In this document: one piece after another, positions 36,597 to 45,600 of the stretch | How the letters are laid out: every line of letters begins with the position of its first letter | Numbering within the stretch: position 1 is the first letter of the stretch | DNA from: Paracidovorax valerianellae | Lineage (GTDB): Bacteria > Pseudomonadota > Gammaproteobacteria > Burkholderiales > Burkholderiaceae_C | Direction of reading: 5' to 3' | DNA: 64,000 nt | NCBI RefSeq assembly: GCF_900102625.1 | Contig: NZ_FMZC01000014.1 | Span: 1-64,000 of the forward strand | The notes under the pieces: generated by a model | Database searches by the model: none | What the model saw: the letters and a program-made list of their open reading frames with translations, nothing else | Told to the model about the DNA's origin: nothing | Translations under genes and position numbers: made by a program

Positions 36597-37167
36597 AACG
36601 CTTCAGGTCCTTTCTTTCGCCCTCGGTCAGATCCGTACGGGCACGCTTGGCCGTGAGGATGCGGCGCGACTCCATGCATTGCTCGGCACGGCGTGTGGCC
36701 TCTGCCTGCGATGCCTGGGCCGCCACGCGCAACTGCTGCTCCTGCTCCTGACGCTGCCTGCGCGCTTCGCCTTGCTCCTTGTAGTAGCGGGACGAAGCGT
36801 CGTATTCCTCTTCGCGGCAATCGCGCTGGTACTCACGGCGCATGCCGGCGTACGCATCCGGCTGAATGCCGTAGGAGCCTCCACGCAGCGTGTCGCTCAA
36901 GGAGCGGCAGCGGGCACTCATGTAGCGCTGGTACGCCGGCCCCTCGGGTGGCGCGGAGCGCACGGGCGGCTCATAGCGCCATGTCGGAGGCGGCGATACC
37001 GGTCCCGTGGCAGCCACCGACGTCGTCGAGCCCGAAGGACAGGGGCGCGACGTCGAGAAGCTGTTGCCCGAAGCATCGCGGCAGACGTACTGCATCTGGG
37101 CCCACAGCGGGGACGACGCCATGCAGCACAGTGCGGCGGCCAACAGGGGAGTGAAGGCGGATGTCAT
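36562..37167 (-). CDS. Secreted hypothetical protein, DUF4124-like N-terminus
   Basis: 201 residues: signal peptide to ASSPLWA (about 23), then YVCRDASGNSFSTSRPCP, the pattern of DUF4124-type domains, then a proline-rich linker, then a charged helical region (REYQRDCREEEYDASSRYYK, RRQRQEQEQQLRVAAQASQA) with four cysteines. Function unknown. Upstream of and overlapping the rlpA-like gene, so co-expressed with it. Confidence 0.8.
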   Translation of the reverse strand: MTSAFTPLLAAALCCMASSPLWAQMQYVCRDASGNSFSTSRPCPSGSTTSVAATGPVSPPPTWRYEPPVRSAPPEGPAYQRYMSARCRSLSDTLRGGSYGIQPDAYAGMRREYQRDCREEEYDASSRYYKEQGEARRQRQEQEQQLRVAAQASQAEATRRAEQCMESRRILTAKRARTDLTEGERKDLKRFEDAYEARCQR

Positions 37168-37218
37168 GGATGGGCGCGAAAAACGAAGCCGCGATATTAC
37201 CGGAGTGGCCGCCGGCGC

Positions 37219-38061
37219 CTAGAGCCCCAGCCGGCGGCAGATCTCGAGCGTGGCAGCGCTCTGGTTCATCGTGTAGAAATGCAGGCCCGGTACGCCGCGA
37301 TCGCGCAGCTGCTCGCACAGGCCGGTGACCACATCCAGGCCGAACGCCTTGATGCTGGCCGTGTCGTCGCCGAAACCCTGCAGCCGCATGCGGATCCAGC
37401 GCGGAATCTCGGCGCCGCAGGCGTCGGAGAACCGCATGAGCTGCGTCGAGCCGAGAATGGGCATGATGCCCGGCACCACCGGCACATCCAGCCCCAGCCG
37501 CTGCGTATCGTCCACGAAGCGGAAGTACGCGTCGGCATTGAAGAAATACTGCGTTATCGCCGAATGCGCCCCGGCACGCACCTTGAGCGCGAAGGCCTGC
37601 AGATCGGCCTCGGGAGAACGGGCCTGCGGGTGCACTTCGGGGTATGCCGCCACTTCCACATGGAAATCGTCGCCCGTCTCCGTGCGGATGAAGGCCACCA
37701 GATCACTGGCGTAATGGAACTCGCCGCCTGCGCCGTAGCCGCTCGGCAGATCACCGCGCAGAGCCACCAGGCGATTGACGCCCATGGCCTTCAGCGTGGC
37801 CAGCTGGCTGCGCACGGTGTCGCGCGTGGCGCCGATGCACGAGAAATGCGACGCCGCGCTCACGCCTTCCGCGAGGATTTCACGCACAGTGCCGAAGGTG
37901 CCTTCCTGCGTGGAGCCGCCCGCGCCGTAGGTGACGGAGCAGAACTCGGGCCGGCGGGCATACAGGGCCTGTCGCACCGTGCGCAGCTTTTCGGCGCCTT
38001 CAGGCGTCTTGGGCGGGAAGAACTCGAAACTGACCGGTAGGGGTTGGGGGGAGGCACTCAT
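37219..38061 (-). CDS. metF: 5,10-methylenetetrahydrofolate reductase
   Basis: 280-residue flavoenzyme making 5-methyl-THF for methionine synthesis. SFEFFPPKTPEGAEKL carries the catalytic Glu; CSVTYGAGGST, NRLVALRGDLP, EVAAYPEVHP and FFNADAYFRFVDD are family segments. Its ATG overlaps the tlyA stop (ATGA). Last gene of the riboswitch-controlled ahcY-tlyA-metF unit, closing the methyl cycle. Confidence 0.96.
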   Translation of the reverse strand: MSASPQPLPVSFEFFPPKTPEGAEKLRTVRQALYARRPEFCSVTYGAGGSTQEGTFGTVREILAEGVSAASHFSCIGATRDTVRSQLATLKAMGVNRLVALRGDLPSGYGAGGEFHYASDLVAFIRTETGDDFHVEVAAYPEVHPQARSPEADLQAFALKVRAGAHSAITQYFFNADAYFRFVDDTQRLGLDVPVVPGIMPILGSTQLMRFSDACGAEIPRWIRMRLQGFGDDTASIKAFGLDVVTGLCEQLRDRGVPGLHFYTMNQSAATLEICRRLGL

Positions 38062-39059
38062 GCCGCACTCCTTGCATGGACAAAAAATTCACGATTGCCG
38101 TCGCCGCCGTCGATGGCGCTGTCCATCCACGCGGCCACGGTCAGGCCCAGTTCCGCGCAGCAGTCGCGAATGCGCTGCTCGACCACGGTGTAGAGCGCCG
38201 CATCGCGCACGATGCCGCCCTTGCCCACCTGGCCGGGTTGCAGTTCGAACTGGGGCTTGACCAGCATGAGCAACTCGCCGCCGGCCTTCAGCAGCGGCAC
38301 GACCGCCGGCAGGATGAGCGTGAGCGAGATGAACGACACATCGCCGGTCACCAGGTCGAACACCGGGGTGGTGTCCACGTTCTCCAGGCCCGCCCGGCGC
38401 CGGCGCACAGTGGGCAATGCGCCTTGCGCACGGGCCTGAGCCTTGGCCGACCGCTCGGCCTTGAAGGCCTCGACGTCGTGTTCCTTGGCATCGCCGCTGT
38501 CGTCGTACTCATCGTCGATCAAGCCGCCGTTGCGCATCCAGCTGTAGGGCGCCTCGGGCTGGGTTTCGTTGTCGTCCGGGTCTTGTTCGACCTGTTCGGA
38601 CAGCGCGTCCTCGCAGGCTTCCCGCAGCGATTCGGCAGTCAGCGAACGGGCGTTGACCCCTTCCACGGCCACCACGCGCGGGTCCTGGCGCAGGCGGTCG
38701 TGCAACTGGGCATGGCCCACATCCACGCCGATCACCTGGGCCGCGCCCGCCTGCAGCAGGCAGTCGGTGAAGCCGCCGGTGCTCTGGCCCACATCCAGGC
38801 AGCGCCAGCCCGACACGTCCAGCCCGGTCGCCTTCAACGCGCCTTCCAGCTTCAGGCCGCCGCGCGAGAGGTACCGCGCCTCGGATTGGTCGAGCAGTTG
38901 CACCTCGGCAATGTCCGGAATCTCGTCGCCGTTCTTGGCCACTTTGTGCCAAGGCAGGCTGGGCGCCAGCCGCCACTGCACACCGGCCGCAATCAGGCGC
39001 TGCGCCTGCGAGCGGGTCGCGGCATGGCCCTTGTCCACCAGATATACGTCTGCGCGCAT
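38058..39059 (-). CDS. tlyA: TlyA-family rRNA 2'-O-methyltransferase with acidic insertion
   Basis: 333 residues: N-terminal S4-like domain (MRADVYLVDKGHAATRSQAQRL from residue 1), SAM-binding core CLDVGQSTGGFTDCLLQ, then FDLVTGDVSFISL and LLMLVKPQFELQPGQVGKGG. Usual length is about 245-275. The surplus is an insertion at about 145-215, acidic then basic (LSEQVEQDPDDNETQPEAP, DDEYDDSGDAKEHDVEAF, VRRRRAG), between the acidic and Ser-Phe catalytic motifs. Catalytic motifs are intact. Start at 39059 rather than the ATG 21 bases upstream is a family-based choice. Confidence 0.9.
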   Translation of the reverse strand: MRADVYLVDKGHAATRSQAQRLIAAGVQWRLAPSLPWHKVAKNGDEIPDIAEVQLLDQSEARYLSRGGLKLEGALKATGLDVSGWRCLDVGQSTGGFTDCLLQAGAAQVIGVDVGHAQLHDRLRQDPRVVAVEGVNARSLTAESLREACEDALSEQVEQDPDDNETQPEAPYSWMRNGGLIDDEYDDSGDAKEHDVEAFKAERSAKAQARAQGALPTVRRRRAGLENVDTTPVFDLVTGDVSFISLTLILPAVVPLLKAGGELLMLVKPQFELQPGQVGKGGIVRDAALYTVVEQRIRDCCAELGLTVAAWMDSAIDGGDGNREFFVHARSAA

Positions 39060-39078
39060 GCGCCCATCCTTCAGAGTC

Positions 39079-39132
39079 AAAAAGGCCTCCAGCGCATATT
39101 CAACATAGTCTGGAAGCTATTATTTTTATAGC
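39079..39132. repeat. Dispersed comamonad-type intergenic element, copy 2
   Basis: AAAAAGGCCTCCAGCGC (17 bases identical to the copy at 55389) followed by about 20 variable bases and the palindrome GCTAT-tattttt-ATAGC. It lies between ahcY and tlyA, inside a presumed operon. Confidence 0.85.
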
Positions 39133-39143
39133 AAAAGAGAAGC

Positions 39144-39164
39144 AGGCCGGCGCCTTGCCGGCCT
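39144..39164 (-). terminator. Hairpin after ahcY
   Basis: AGGCCGGC and GCCGGCCT form an eight-pair stem with a five-base loop, followed on the minus strand by GCTTCTCTTTTGCT. A possible partial terminator 27 bases after the ahcY stop, which would lower tlyA-metF expression relative to ahcY. Confidence 0.5.
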
Positions 39165-39190
39165 GGGTTACGCGGCGGTGCCGCGCCCGA

Positions 39191-40621
39191 TCAGTAGCGG
39201 TACGTGTCGGGCTTGTAGGGGCCGCTCTTGCTCACGCCGATGTATGCGGCTTGCGACTCGGTCAGCTCGGTCAGCATGGCGCCGACCTTCTTCAGGTGCA
39301 GGCGCGCGACCTTTTCGTCCAGAAGCTTGGGCAGCACGTAGACCTTGCCGACCTCGTAGGCGTCGGGCTTGGTGAAGAGCTCGATCTGCGCGATGGTCTG
39401 GTTGGCGAACGACGACGACATCACGAAGCTCGGGTGGCCCGTGCCGCAGCCCAGGTTCACCAGGCGGCCCTTGGCCAAGAGGATGATCTTCTTGCCGTCC
39501 GGGAAGGTGATGTGGTCCACCTGGGGCTTGATCTCTTCCCACTCGTACTTCTCGATCGACGCGACATCGATCTCGTTATCGAAGTGGCCGATGTTGCAGA
39601 CGATGGCCTGGTCCTTCATCTTCACCATCGTGTCGTGGGTGATGATGTCCTTGTTTCCCGTGGTGGTCACGAAGATGTCGGCCTTGTCGGCGGCGTAGTC
39701 CATCGTCACCACGCGGTAGCCTTCCATGGCGGCCTGCAGCGCGTTGATGGGGTCGATCTCGGTTACCCACACCTGGGCGCTGAGTGCGCGCAGCGCCTGA
39801 GCCGAGCCCTTGCCCACGTCGCCGTAGCCGGCCACCACGGCGACCTTGCCCGCGATCATCACGTCGGTGGCGCGCTTGATGCCATCCACCAGCGATTCGC
39901 GGCAGCCGTACAGGTTGTCGAACTTGGACTTGGTGACCGAGTCGTTCACGTTGATCGCGCGGAACAGCAGCGTGCCCTTGGCGGACATTTCGTTCAGGCG
40001 GTGCACGCCGGTGGTCGTTTCTTCCGTCACGCCGATGATTTCCGCAGACTTGCGGGTGTACCAGGTCGCGTCTTCCGACAGCTTCTTGCGGATGGCGGCG
40101 AACAGAATGCGCTCTTCCTCGCTCGCACCGTTGCCGGCGACCAGGGAGACGTCCTTCTCGGCGCGCTGGCCCAGGTGCATCAGCAGCGTGGCATCGCCGC
40201 CGTCGTCCAGGATCATGTTGGGGCCTTCGCCTGCGCTGCCCTTGGGTCCGAAGTCGAAGATGCGGTGGGTGTAGTCCCAGTAGTCTTCCAGGGATTCACC
40301 CTTGATGGCGAACACCGGCGTTCCCGCGGCGGCAATGGCGGCGGCGGCATGGTCCTGGGTGGAGAAGATGTTGCACGAGGCCCAGCGCACGTCGGCGCCC
40401 AGCGCCTGCAGGGTTTCGATCAGCACGGCGGTCTGGATCGTCATGTGCAGCGAACCGGTGATGCGCGCGCCCTTGAGCGGCTGGCCGGCGGCGAACTCTT
40501 CGCGGATGGCCATCAGGCCGGGCATTTCGGTTTCGGCGATGCGGATTTCCTTGCGGCCCCAGGCGGCAAGGGACAGGTCGGCAATGGCTTGATCGGCCGG
40601 GGTCTTGAGAACTGCGCTCAT
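39191..40621 (-). CDS. ahcY: S-adenosylhomocysteine hydrolase
   Basis: 476-residue NAD-dependent enzyme splitting SAH to adenosine and homocysteine. [24 protein letters not shown], the NAD site [32 protein letters not shown] and the C-terminal [12 protein letters not shown] are typical. First gene of the unit ahcY-tlyA-metF. Start at 40621 ([12 protein letters not shown]). An in-frame extension upstream would translate the riboswitch and is rejected. Confidence 0.98.
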   Translation of the reverse strand: MSAVLKTPADQAIADLSLAAWGRKEIRIAETEMPGLMAIREEFAAGQPLKGARITGSLHMTIQTAVLIETLQALGADVRWASCNIFSTQDHAAAAIAAAGTPVFAIKGESLEDYWDYTHRIFDFGPKGSAGEGPNMILDDGGDATLLMHLGQRAEKDVSLVAGNGASEEERILFAAIRKKLSEDATWYTRKSAEIIGVTEETTTGVHRLNEMSAKGTLLFRAINVNDSVTKSKFDNLYGCRESLVDGIKRATDVMIAGKVAVVAGYGDVGKGSAQALRALSAQVWVTEIDPINALQAAMEGYRVVTMDYAADKADIFVTTTGNKDIITHDTMVKMKDQAIVCNIGHFDNEIDVASIEKYEWEEIKPQVDHITFPDGKKIILLAKGRLVNLGCGTGHPSFVMSSSFANQTIAQIELFTKPDAYEVGKVYVLPKLLDEKVARLHLKKVGAMLTELTESQAAYIGVSKSGPYKPDTYRY

Positions 40622-40691
40622 GGTTTTCTCCAGTGAAGAAGGTAAAAACCACGCATCGGAGGGGAATGGCTCACTCACCGCACAAGAAGCG

Positions 40692-40783
40692 TGGGCGAGC
40701 GTCGTTGCAAAATGATGATCCGAGCCTCGCGTCCCTGCCGCACACCGGTATCGGGGGGAAAGACGCTGCAACGCTCCTCGGAA
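40692..40783 (-). promoter_or_regulatory. SAH riboswitch upstream of ahcY
   Basis: On the minus strand CCGAGGAGCGTTGCAGCG, a variable stem-loop, GGCAGG, then GAGGCTCGG and GCAACGACGCTCGCCC follow in order. CCGAG pairs with CTCGG, and GAGCGTTGC pairs with GCAACGACGCTC, the P1 and pseudoknot pairings of the SAH riboswitch class. It ends about 70 bases before the ahcY ATG. This class turns gene expression on when SAH accumulates. Confidence 0.92.
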
Positions 40784-40790
40784 AGCGGCG

Positions 40791-40796
40791 ATTATA
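40791..40796 (-). promoter_or_regulatory. -10 box of the ahcY operon
   Basis: A perfect TATAAT on the minus strand, eight bases before the riboswitch starts, so transcription would begin at the riboswitch's 5' end. No good -35 box at the right distance. Confidence 0.6.
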
Positions 40797-40916
40797 AGGA
40801 TATCGCGTTGTCACGCATGCCTGCGAGCCCAACCCGTGGCACGCTAGAGATATAGACGGGGTATCCCTCATCACGTACGCGACGCGTCCAAAGTGGCGCC
40901 AGAAGAATCGGAGACC

Positions 40917-41954
40917 ATGTCCACTCAGCACCGCAGCACTTTGTTCGATCTGCTGCGCATCGGCGCAGCGATCGCCGTGATTTTCAGCCACCACTTCCAT
41001 ATTACTCATACGGCATCGCCCACCTGGCTGAATTCGAACATGGTAGGCGGCGTGGCCGTGATGAGCTTCTTCACGATCAGCGGCTATCTCGTGACCCTGA
41101 GCTGGCGACGCCAGCCCGACGTGGTTGCGTTTCTGATCAAACGATTCCTGAGAATTTGGCCAGGCGTATCGATTGCCGTGTTGACGAATATTTTTCTGTT
41201 CGGGATCTTCTTCACTTCGCTGCCGGCCACAGACTTTCTAAGCCATCCAGACACGCTTGCCTACTTTCGCAACTTGCTGCTGATCAAGGACTACCCCTAC
41301 ATGCCGGGGGTTTACGAAAACAACCCGATCAAACATCTGATGAACGGGCCGTTATGGACGATATCCATGGAAGGCCTTTGCTATCTCATTCTGGCAGGTG
41401 CAGGGTTGCTGGGCATTTTCAAGTCGCGCTGGCTTGCGTGCTCCGCCGCGCTAGGCTACATGGCATTCTTTCTCACAGCCCGCAATTCGGACCTCGCTGG
41501 CGAGATGCAGCACTGGTTCGAGTACCCCGCCTACTTCGTCTATGGAGCCCTCATTGCAGTTTTTCGTGATGAATTTCAGGCGCGGGCAGGCTGGGTGCTG
41601 CTCGTGCTGGCGCCGCTTGCGGCCCTTCTGTTCTTCGGCTTGCAACTCGAGCATTCGGCAGGCCTTCTTATCCTGCCACCGCTGCTGATTTTTCTAGGTT
41701 CGCTGAATATCCCCCCCCTGGCCTTCTTTCAGCGAGGTGGGGACCCGTCCTATGGCATTTACCTCTACGGCTGTCCGATCCAGCAATCGGTGCAGGCGTT
41801 GTGGCCGCATCTGCCGTTCAGCCAGAGCCTGATGTTGTCTTTGGCGCTGGCTATGGTGGCTGGATATGCCTCCTGGCATCTGGTCGAGTCGCCGGCCCTG
41901 CGGTTCAAGCGACGATTCCAGCGATTGTCCACAGGCCTCCTGGCTGCCACTTGA
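40917..41954 (+). CDS. Acyltransferase family 3 membrane protein (OafA-like)
   Basis: 345-residue polytopic protein with about ten membrane helices. It begins STLFDLLRIGAAIAVIFSHHFHI, with the R..H pattern of the family's catalytic His region, and has GGVAVMSFFTISGYLVTLSW, FLIKRFLRIWPG and GPLWTISMEGLCYL. Members O-acetylate or otherwise acylate surface sugars. Unlike most, it has no C-terminal SGNH domain. Codon use is less GC-rich than its neighbours, hinting at transfer. GGAG four bases before ATG 40917. Possibly linked to the glycan cluster further on. Confidence 0.92.
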   Translation: MSTQHRSTLFDLLRIGAAIAVIFSHHFHITHTASPTWLNSNMVGGVAVMSFFTISGYLVTLSWRRQPDVVAFLIKRFLRIWPGVSIAVLTNIFLFGIFFTSLPATDFLSHPDTLAYFRNLLLIKDYPYMPGVYENNPIKHLMNGPLWTISMEGLCYLILAGAGLLGIFKSRWLACSAALGYMAFFLTARNSDLAGEMQHWFEYPAYFVYGALIAVFRDEFQARAGWVLLVLAPLAALLFFGLQLEHSAGLLILPPLLIFLGSLNIPPLAFFQRGGDPSYGIYLYGCPIQQSVQALWPHLPFSQSLMLSLALAMVAGYASWHLVESPALRFKRRFQRLSTGLLAAT

Positions 41955-42022
41955 GCACCTTGTTCCGCGCCACGGCCGCTGCATGAATGCTTAACGGCTG
42001 AGGCTGACGGCAGGGCCGCCAT

Positions 42023-42028
42023 TAGAAT
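42023..42028 (+). promoter_or_regulatory. Possible -10 box upstream of prfC
   Basis: TAGAAT 105 bases before the prfC start in the 178-base gap after the acyltransferase gene; no convincing -35 partner. Confidence 0.3.
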
Positions 42029-42132
42029 ACGGCCACTTTTCCGCGGACGCCCTCGGCGGTGGCGCGACAGCGCGCTGGCCAGGCGCTCGTACTTCGGCCC
42101 ATCTGCCTGCGCCGCGCCTCACCAAAACCACT

Positions 42133-43761
42133 GTGTCCTACGTCTCCGAAACACGGCGCCGCCGTACCTTTGCCATCATTTCCCACCCTGACGCTGGCAA
42201 GACCACGCTGACGGAAAAGCTGCTGCTGTTCTCGGGCGCGATCCAGATCGCCGGCGCGGTGAAAGGGCGCAAGGCCAGCCGCCATGCCACCAGCGACTGG
42301 ATGGAAATCGAAAAGCAGCGGGGCATCTCGGTGGCCAGCTCGGTCATGCAGATGGCCTATCGCGACCACGTGGTCAACCTGCTGGACACGCCGGGCCACA
42401 AGGACTTTTCGGAAGACACGTACCGCGTGCTCACCGCCGTCGATTCGGCCCTGATGGTGATCGATGCGGCCAACGGCGTGGAAGCGCAGACACGCCGCCT
42501 GATCGAGGTCTGCCGCCAGCGGGACACGCCCATCATCACCTTCGTGAACAAGATGGACCGCGAAGTGCGCGAGCCGCTGGACATCCTGGACGAAGTCGAG
42601 CGCGAACTGGGCATGCCCTGCGTGCCCATGACCTGGCCGGTGGGCCAGGGCAAGAACTTCGGCGGCATCATCAACCTGCGCACGCAGACCATGACGGTGT
42701 TCGAGTCGGGCAGCGAACGCCGTCCACAGGATTTCGAGGCCATTCCCCTGTCGGACGCCGACAACCTGCGCGCGCGCTTCGGCAGTGAATTCGACGCCGC
42801 GATCGAAAGCATGGAACTGGCCGTGGGCGCTTCGCCCACCTGGGACCACGAAGCCTTTCTCGCCGGCAAGCAAACGCCGGTGTTCTTCGGCTCCGGCGTG
42901 AACAATTTCGGGGTCATGGAGGTGCTGGACGCCCTGGTCGATCTGGCGCCGTCGCCGCGTCCCCGGCTGAGCAGCCTGCAGGTGAACAAGCAGCCGGTCG
43001 AGAAGACCGTGCAGCCCGAAGACGAGACTTTTGCCGGCGTGGTGTTCAAGGTGCAGGCCAACATGGACGCCAACCACCGCGACCGCATCGCGTTCGTGCG
43101 CGTCGCCTCCGGCAAGTACACGCCGGGCATGAAGCTCAAGGTGCAGCGCACCGCCAAGGAGCTGCGCCCCACCAGCGTCGTGACCTTCATGTCGCAGCGC
43201 CGCGAAGCGGTGGAAGAGGCCTATGCCGGCGACATCATCGGCTTCACGACCCACGGCGGCGTGCAGCTGGGCGACACCATCACCGACGGTGCCAGCCTGC
43301 AGTTCACCGGCCTGCCGTTCTTCGCGCCCGAACTGTTCATGACGGTCATTTTGAAGAACCCGTTGCGTACCAAGCAGCTCCAACAAGGCCTGGCCCAGCT
43401 GGGCGAAGAAGGTGCCATCCAGGTCTTCAAGCCCGACGCCGGCGGCGCCATGCTGCTGGGCGCCGTGGGCCAGCTGCAGTTCGAAGTCGTGCAGCACCGC
43501 CTCAAGACCGAGTACGACGCCGACGTGCGGCTCGAGGGTTGCCAATACACCGGCGCCCGCTGGATCACCGCCGACAGCCCGACGGACCTGCGCGCGTTCA
43601 CCGACGCCTACCCGCTGCGCTTGGCGCACGATGCGGCGGACACCCTGGCCTACCTGTGCACCTCGCCCTACGACGTGCGCCTGGCGCAGGAGCGGTTTCC
43701 CAAGATCCACTTCCATCCGTTGCGCGAGCACGCCGGCCTGGCGCTGCAAGCCGCAGGTTGA
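42133..43761 (+). CDS. prfC: Peptide chain release factor 3
   Basis: 542-residue translational GTPase that removes RF1/RF2 after termination. GTP motifs: SHPDAGKTTLTE (G1), GISVASSV (G2 area), DTPGHKDF (G3), VNKMD (G4). Domains II and III follow (ELRPTSVVTFMSQRREAVEE in the C-terminal half). Start is a GTG (42133) with sequence SYVSETRRRRTFAIISHPD after it. Housekeeping gene; unconnected to the glycan cluster by function. Confidence 0.97.
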   Translation: MSYVSETRRRRTFAIISHPDAGKTTLTEKLLLFSGAIQIAGAVKGRKASRHATSDWMEIEKQRGISVASSVMQMAYRDHVVNLLDTPGHKDFSEDTYRVLTAVDSALMVIDAANGVEAQTRRLIEVCRQRDTPIITFVNKMDREVREPLDILDEVERELGMPCVPMTWPVGQGKNFGGIINLRTQTMTVFESGSERRPQDFEAIPLSDADNLRARFGSEFDAAIESMELAVGASPTWDHEAFLAGKQTPVFFGSGVNNFGVMEVLDALVDLAPSPRPRLSSLQVNKQPVEKTVQPEDETFAGVVFKVQANMDANHRDRIAFVRVASGKYTPGMKLKVQRTAKELRPTSVVTFMSQRREAVEEAYAGDIIGFTTHGGVQLGDTITDGASLQFTGLPFFAPELFMTVILKNPLRTKQLQQGLAQLGEEGAIQVFKPDAGGAMLLGAVGQLQFEVVQHRLKTEYDADVRLEGCQYTGARWITADSPTDLRAFTDAYPLRLAHDAADTLAYLCTSPYDVRLAQERFPKIHFHPLREHAGLALQAAG

Positions 43762-43781
43762 GGGCACGCCCTCCACTGCCC

Positions 43782-45224
43782 GTGGGAGCGACGCTGCCTT
43801 CCTCTTCCGTTCCCCGCGCAGGCGTTGTGCTGCGTGGCGGCTGGGCGGCGGCCACCCCTTTCCTCGTGATCTGGAGCGCCTTGATGGCGCTGTACGGCAC
43901 ATGGTTGATGGCGTTCTGGCCCGGCATCCTGGGCGAAGACTCGGTGTCCATCCTGCTGGAGGTGGAGCGCGGCGGCGACTTCCGGTCGGGCAAGACGGTG
44001 TTCTGGTATTACTTCGTTCGCCTGTTCTACGAGGGCACGCGGCGGGTGGAAGTGCCCATGGCGGTCTTGCTGTGCCTGTGCGCTCTGATCTTTGCCCGCA
44101 TGCTGGCGTGGTACTGGCGCCAGGGCCTGAAGAAGAGCTTCGCGGTCGCGCTCGTGCTGGTGTGCGTGGCACCGCACATGGTCTATTTCATGGGCACGCT
44201 TTACCCCGACGGCATCTTTGCCGTGGCAGTGAGCGGACTGCTGTTCGAGCTATGGCTGGCCGCCCGCCAGCGCACCATCGGTGTGGCATCGCTGGCCATG
44301 GTGGCGGTGACCCTGCCCTTTGCGGCCTTCGCGCGGCCGAACGGCATCGTCTTTCTGGTGCCGGCCGTGGCTGTGCTGCTGGTGCTGGACCGCCGCACAC
44401 GCTGGAGGCTCGCCGCCCTGATCGGCACGGTTTGCGTGGCGATGTTCGCAGGCCACCAACTGCACCCCTCCCGGACGCAAGAGGCCGTCTACCCCATGGT
44501 CGTCTTCGAGACGGTGAACTTCATGAAGCCCCGGGCCATGAACCAGCTGTGGGACCAGTACCCCCACATGAACGACCCCTGGGTGCTGGCCACGCCCAAG
44601 GTCTCTCCGGCCACGACCGAGTTGCTCGGCCGCTACCGCCAGCGATCTCACCTGCTGGCCTACACCGACCCGGCGTACTGGGACATGCTCGTCTTTCACC
44701 CCGAAGGCCCGCATGTGGAAGGCTTGCCCCAGGCCGACCAGAAGACGCTGGTGCATGAGTTCTTCCGCTACAACCTCTGGCAGAACCTGCCTGACTTCTT
44801 GGGCAGCCGGGTCAATGTCTTCCTGGCGGCAGCGCTCGCACAGGGGGGCTTTCCGGCAGTGACCTATTCCACATACGTGCTGTCACGCACGCAGGCGGAA
44901 TCGGTCTTTCGACAGTTCGACTTGCGGGGCGTGGAGCGCCGCTTCGTCGCCTTGCAAAAAGCCAGCCATGCCTGGCGATGGCTGCTCTGGACTCCCTGGC
45001 TCGGCCTGCTCTTGCTGGCCTGGGCGCTGCGCCGGGGCAGCGCCCGGCGCGAACTGCCGCTGCTGATCGTGGCCCTGCCCATGGCCGTGCAGCTCGCAGC
45101 CATCTTTCTGCTTTCCACGGCGGGGGAGTACCGGTACCTGCTGCCGTTCTTCACCCTGCCCCTGGCCTTGCTTCCCGCTTTCGCCCTGCGCCACTCGGCG
45201 CCGGCCCGCCCCGTGTCGGCATGA
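43782..45224 (+). CDS. Polytopic membrane protein, glycan-cluster gene 1
   Basis: About 480 residues with ten or more membrane helices. GTG at 43782 is the best start, 20 bases after the prfC stop; no ATG lies before helix 1. An acidic loop WPGILGEDSVSIL after the first helix recalls GT-C membrane glycosyltransferases, which have an acidic residue in the first periplasmic loop. A long soluble loop (MNQLWDQYPHMNDPWVLATP and following, about 255-370) sits between the two halves. The family is not recognised with certainty. It leads a tight run of envelope-sugar genes. Confidence 0.75.
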   Translation: MGATLPSSSVPRAGVVLRGGWAAATPFLVIWSALMALYGTWLMAFWPGILGEDSVSILLEVERGGDFRSGKTVFWYYFVRLFYEGTRRVEVPMAVLLCLCALIFARMLAWYWRQGLKKSFAVALVLVCVAPHMVYFMGTLYPDGIFAVAVSGLLFELWLAARQRTIGVASLAMVAVTLPFAAFARPNGIVFLVPAVAVLLVLDRRTRWRLAALIGTVCVAMFAGHQLHPSRTQEAVYPMVVFETVNFMKPRAMNQLWDQYPHMNDPWVLATPKVSPATTELLGRYRQRSHLLAYTDPAYWDMLVFHPEGPHVEGLPQADQKTLVHEFFRYNLWQNLPDFLGSRVNVFLAAALAQGGFPAVTYSTYVLSRTQAESVFRQFDLRGVERRFVALQKASHAWRWLLWTPWLGLLLLAWALRRGSARRELPLLIVALPMAVQLAAIFLLSTAGEYRYLLPFFTLPLALLPAFALRHSAPARPVSA

Positions 45225-45246
45225 CACGCCCTCTGCGCTACCCACC

Positions 45247-45600
45247 ATGTCCCTTTTACTCACGTCCCTGACCCTCCTGTGCGTGTTCGGCATTTCCGTC
45301 GGACAGCTGCTGTTCAAGAAAGCCGCCATGATGCTGCCGGCCCAGCCGGCGCTGACCGACTGGATCTTCAACGGCTGGCTCATCGTGGCGCTGGCGCTCT
45401 ACGGCGTGACCACGCTGCTGTGGATCTGGGTGCTGCGCAGTGCGCCGCTGCACCTGGCGTACCCGTTCATGGGGCTGGCGTTCCTGATCGTGCCGGCGAT
45501 GGGGTGGTTCTTTCTGAAGGAGCCGCTGCACCTGCAGACCTTCATCGGCGGCGCGCTGATCCTGGCGGGCATCGCCGTGGCCGGGAGGGCTTCCGCATGA
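45247..45600 (+). CDS. Small four-helix transporter, EmrE/ArnE-like
   Basis: 117 residues, four membrane helices: LLLTSLTLLCVFGISVGQLL, WLIVALALYGVTTLLWIWVL, HLAYPFMGLAFLIVPAMGWF and FIGGALILAGIAVAG. Sequence style is that of the half-size flippases ArnE/ArnF and of SMR-like DMT proteins in GT2 loci, which move undecaprenyl-phospho-sugars across the inner membrane. Its stop overlaps the ATG of the GT2 gene. It might work as a homodimer, as only one copy is present. Confidence 0.85.
   Translation: MSLLLTSLTLLCVFGISVGQLLFKKAAMMLPAQPALTDWIFNGWLIVALALYGVTTLLWIWVLRSAPLHLAYPFMGLAFLIVPAMGWFFLKEPLHLQTFIGGALILAGIAVAGRASA

Noticed and set aside
40622-40771. N-terminal extension of ahcY to 40771
   Set aside because: It reads through the SAH riboswitch; the family N-terminus starts at 40621.
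43539-43781. Upstream extension of the first glycan-cluster gene overlapping prfC
   Set aside because: It lies inside the coding part of prfC in another frame; a GTG just after the prfC stop is a simpler start.
45279-45596. Extended start for the GT2 gene inside the flippase gene
   Set aside because: The GT-A domain begins at the ATG at 45597, which overlaps the flippase stop.
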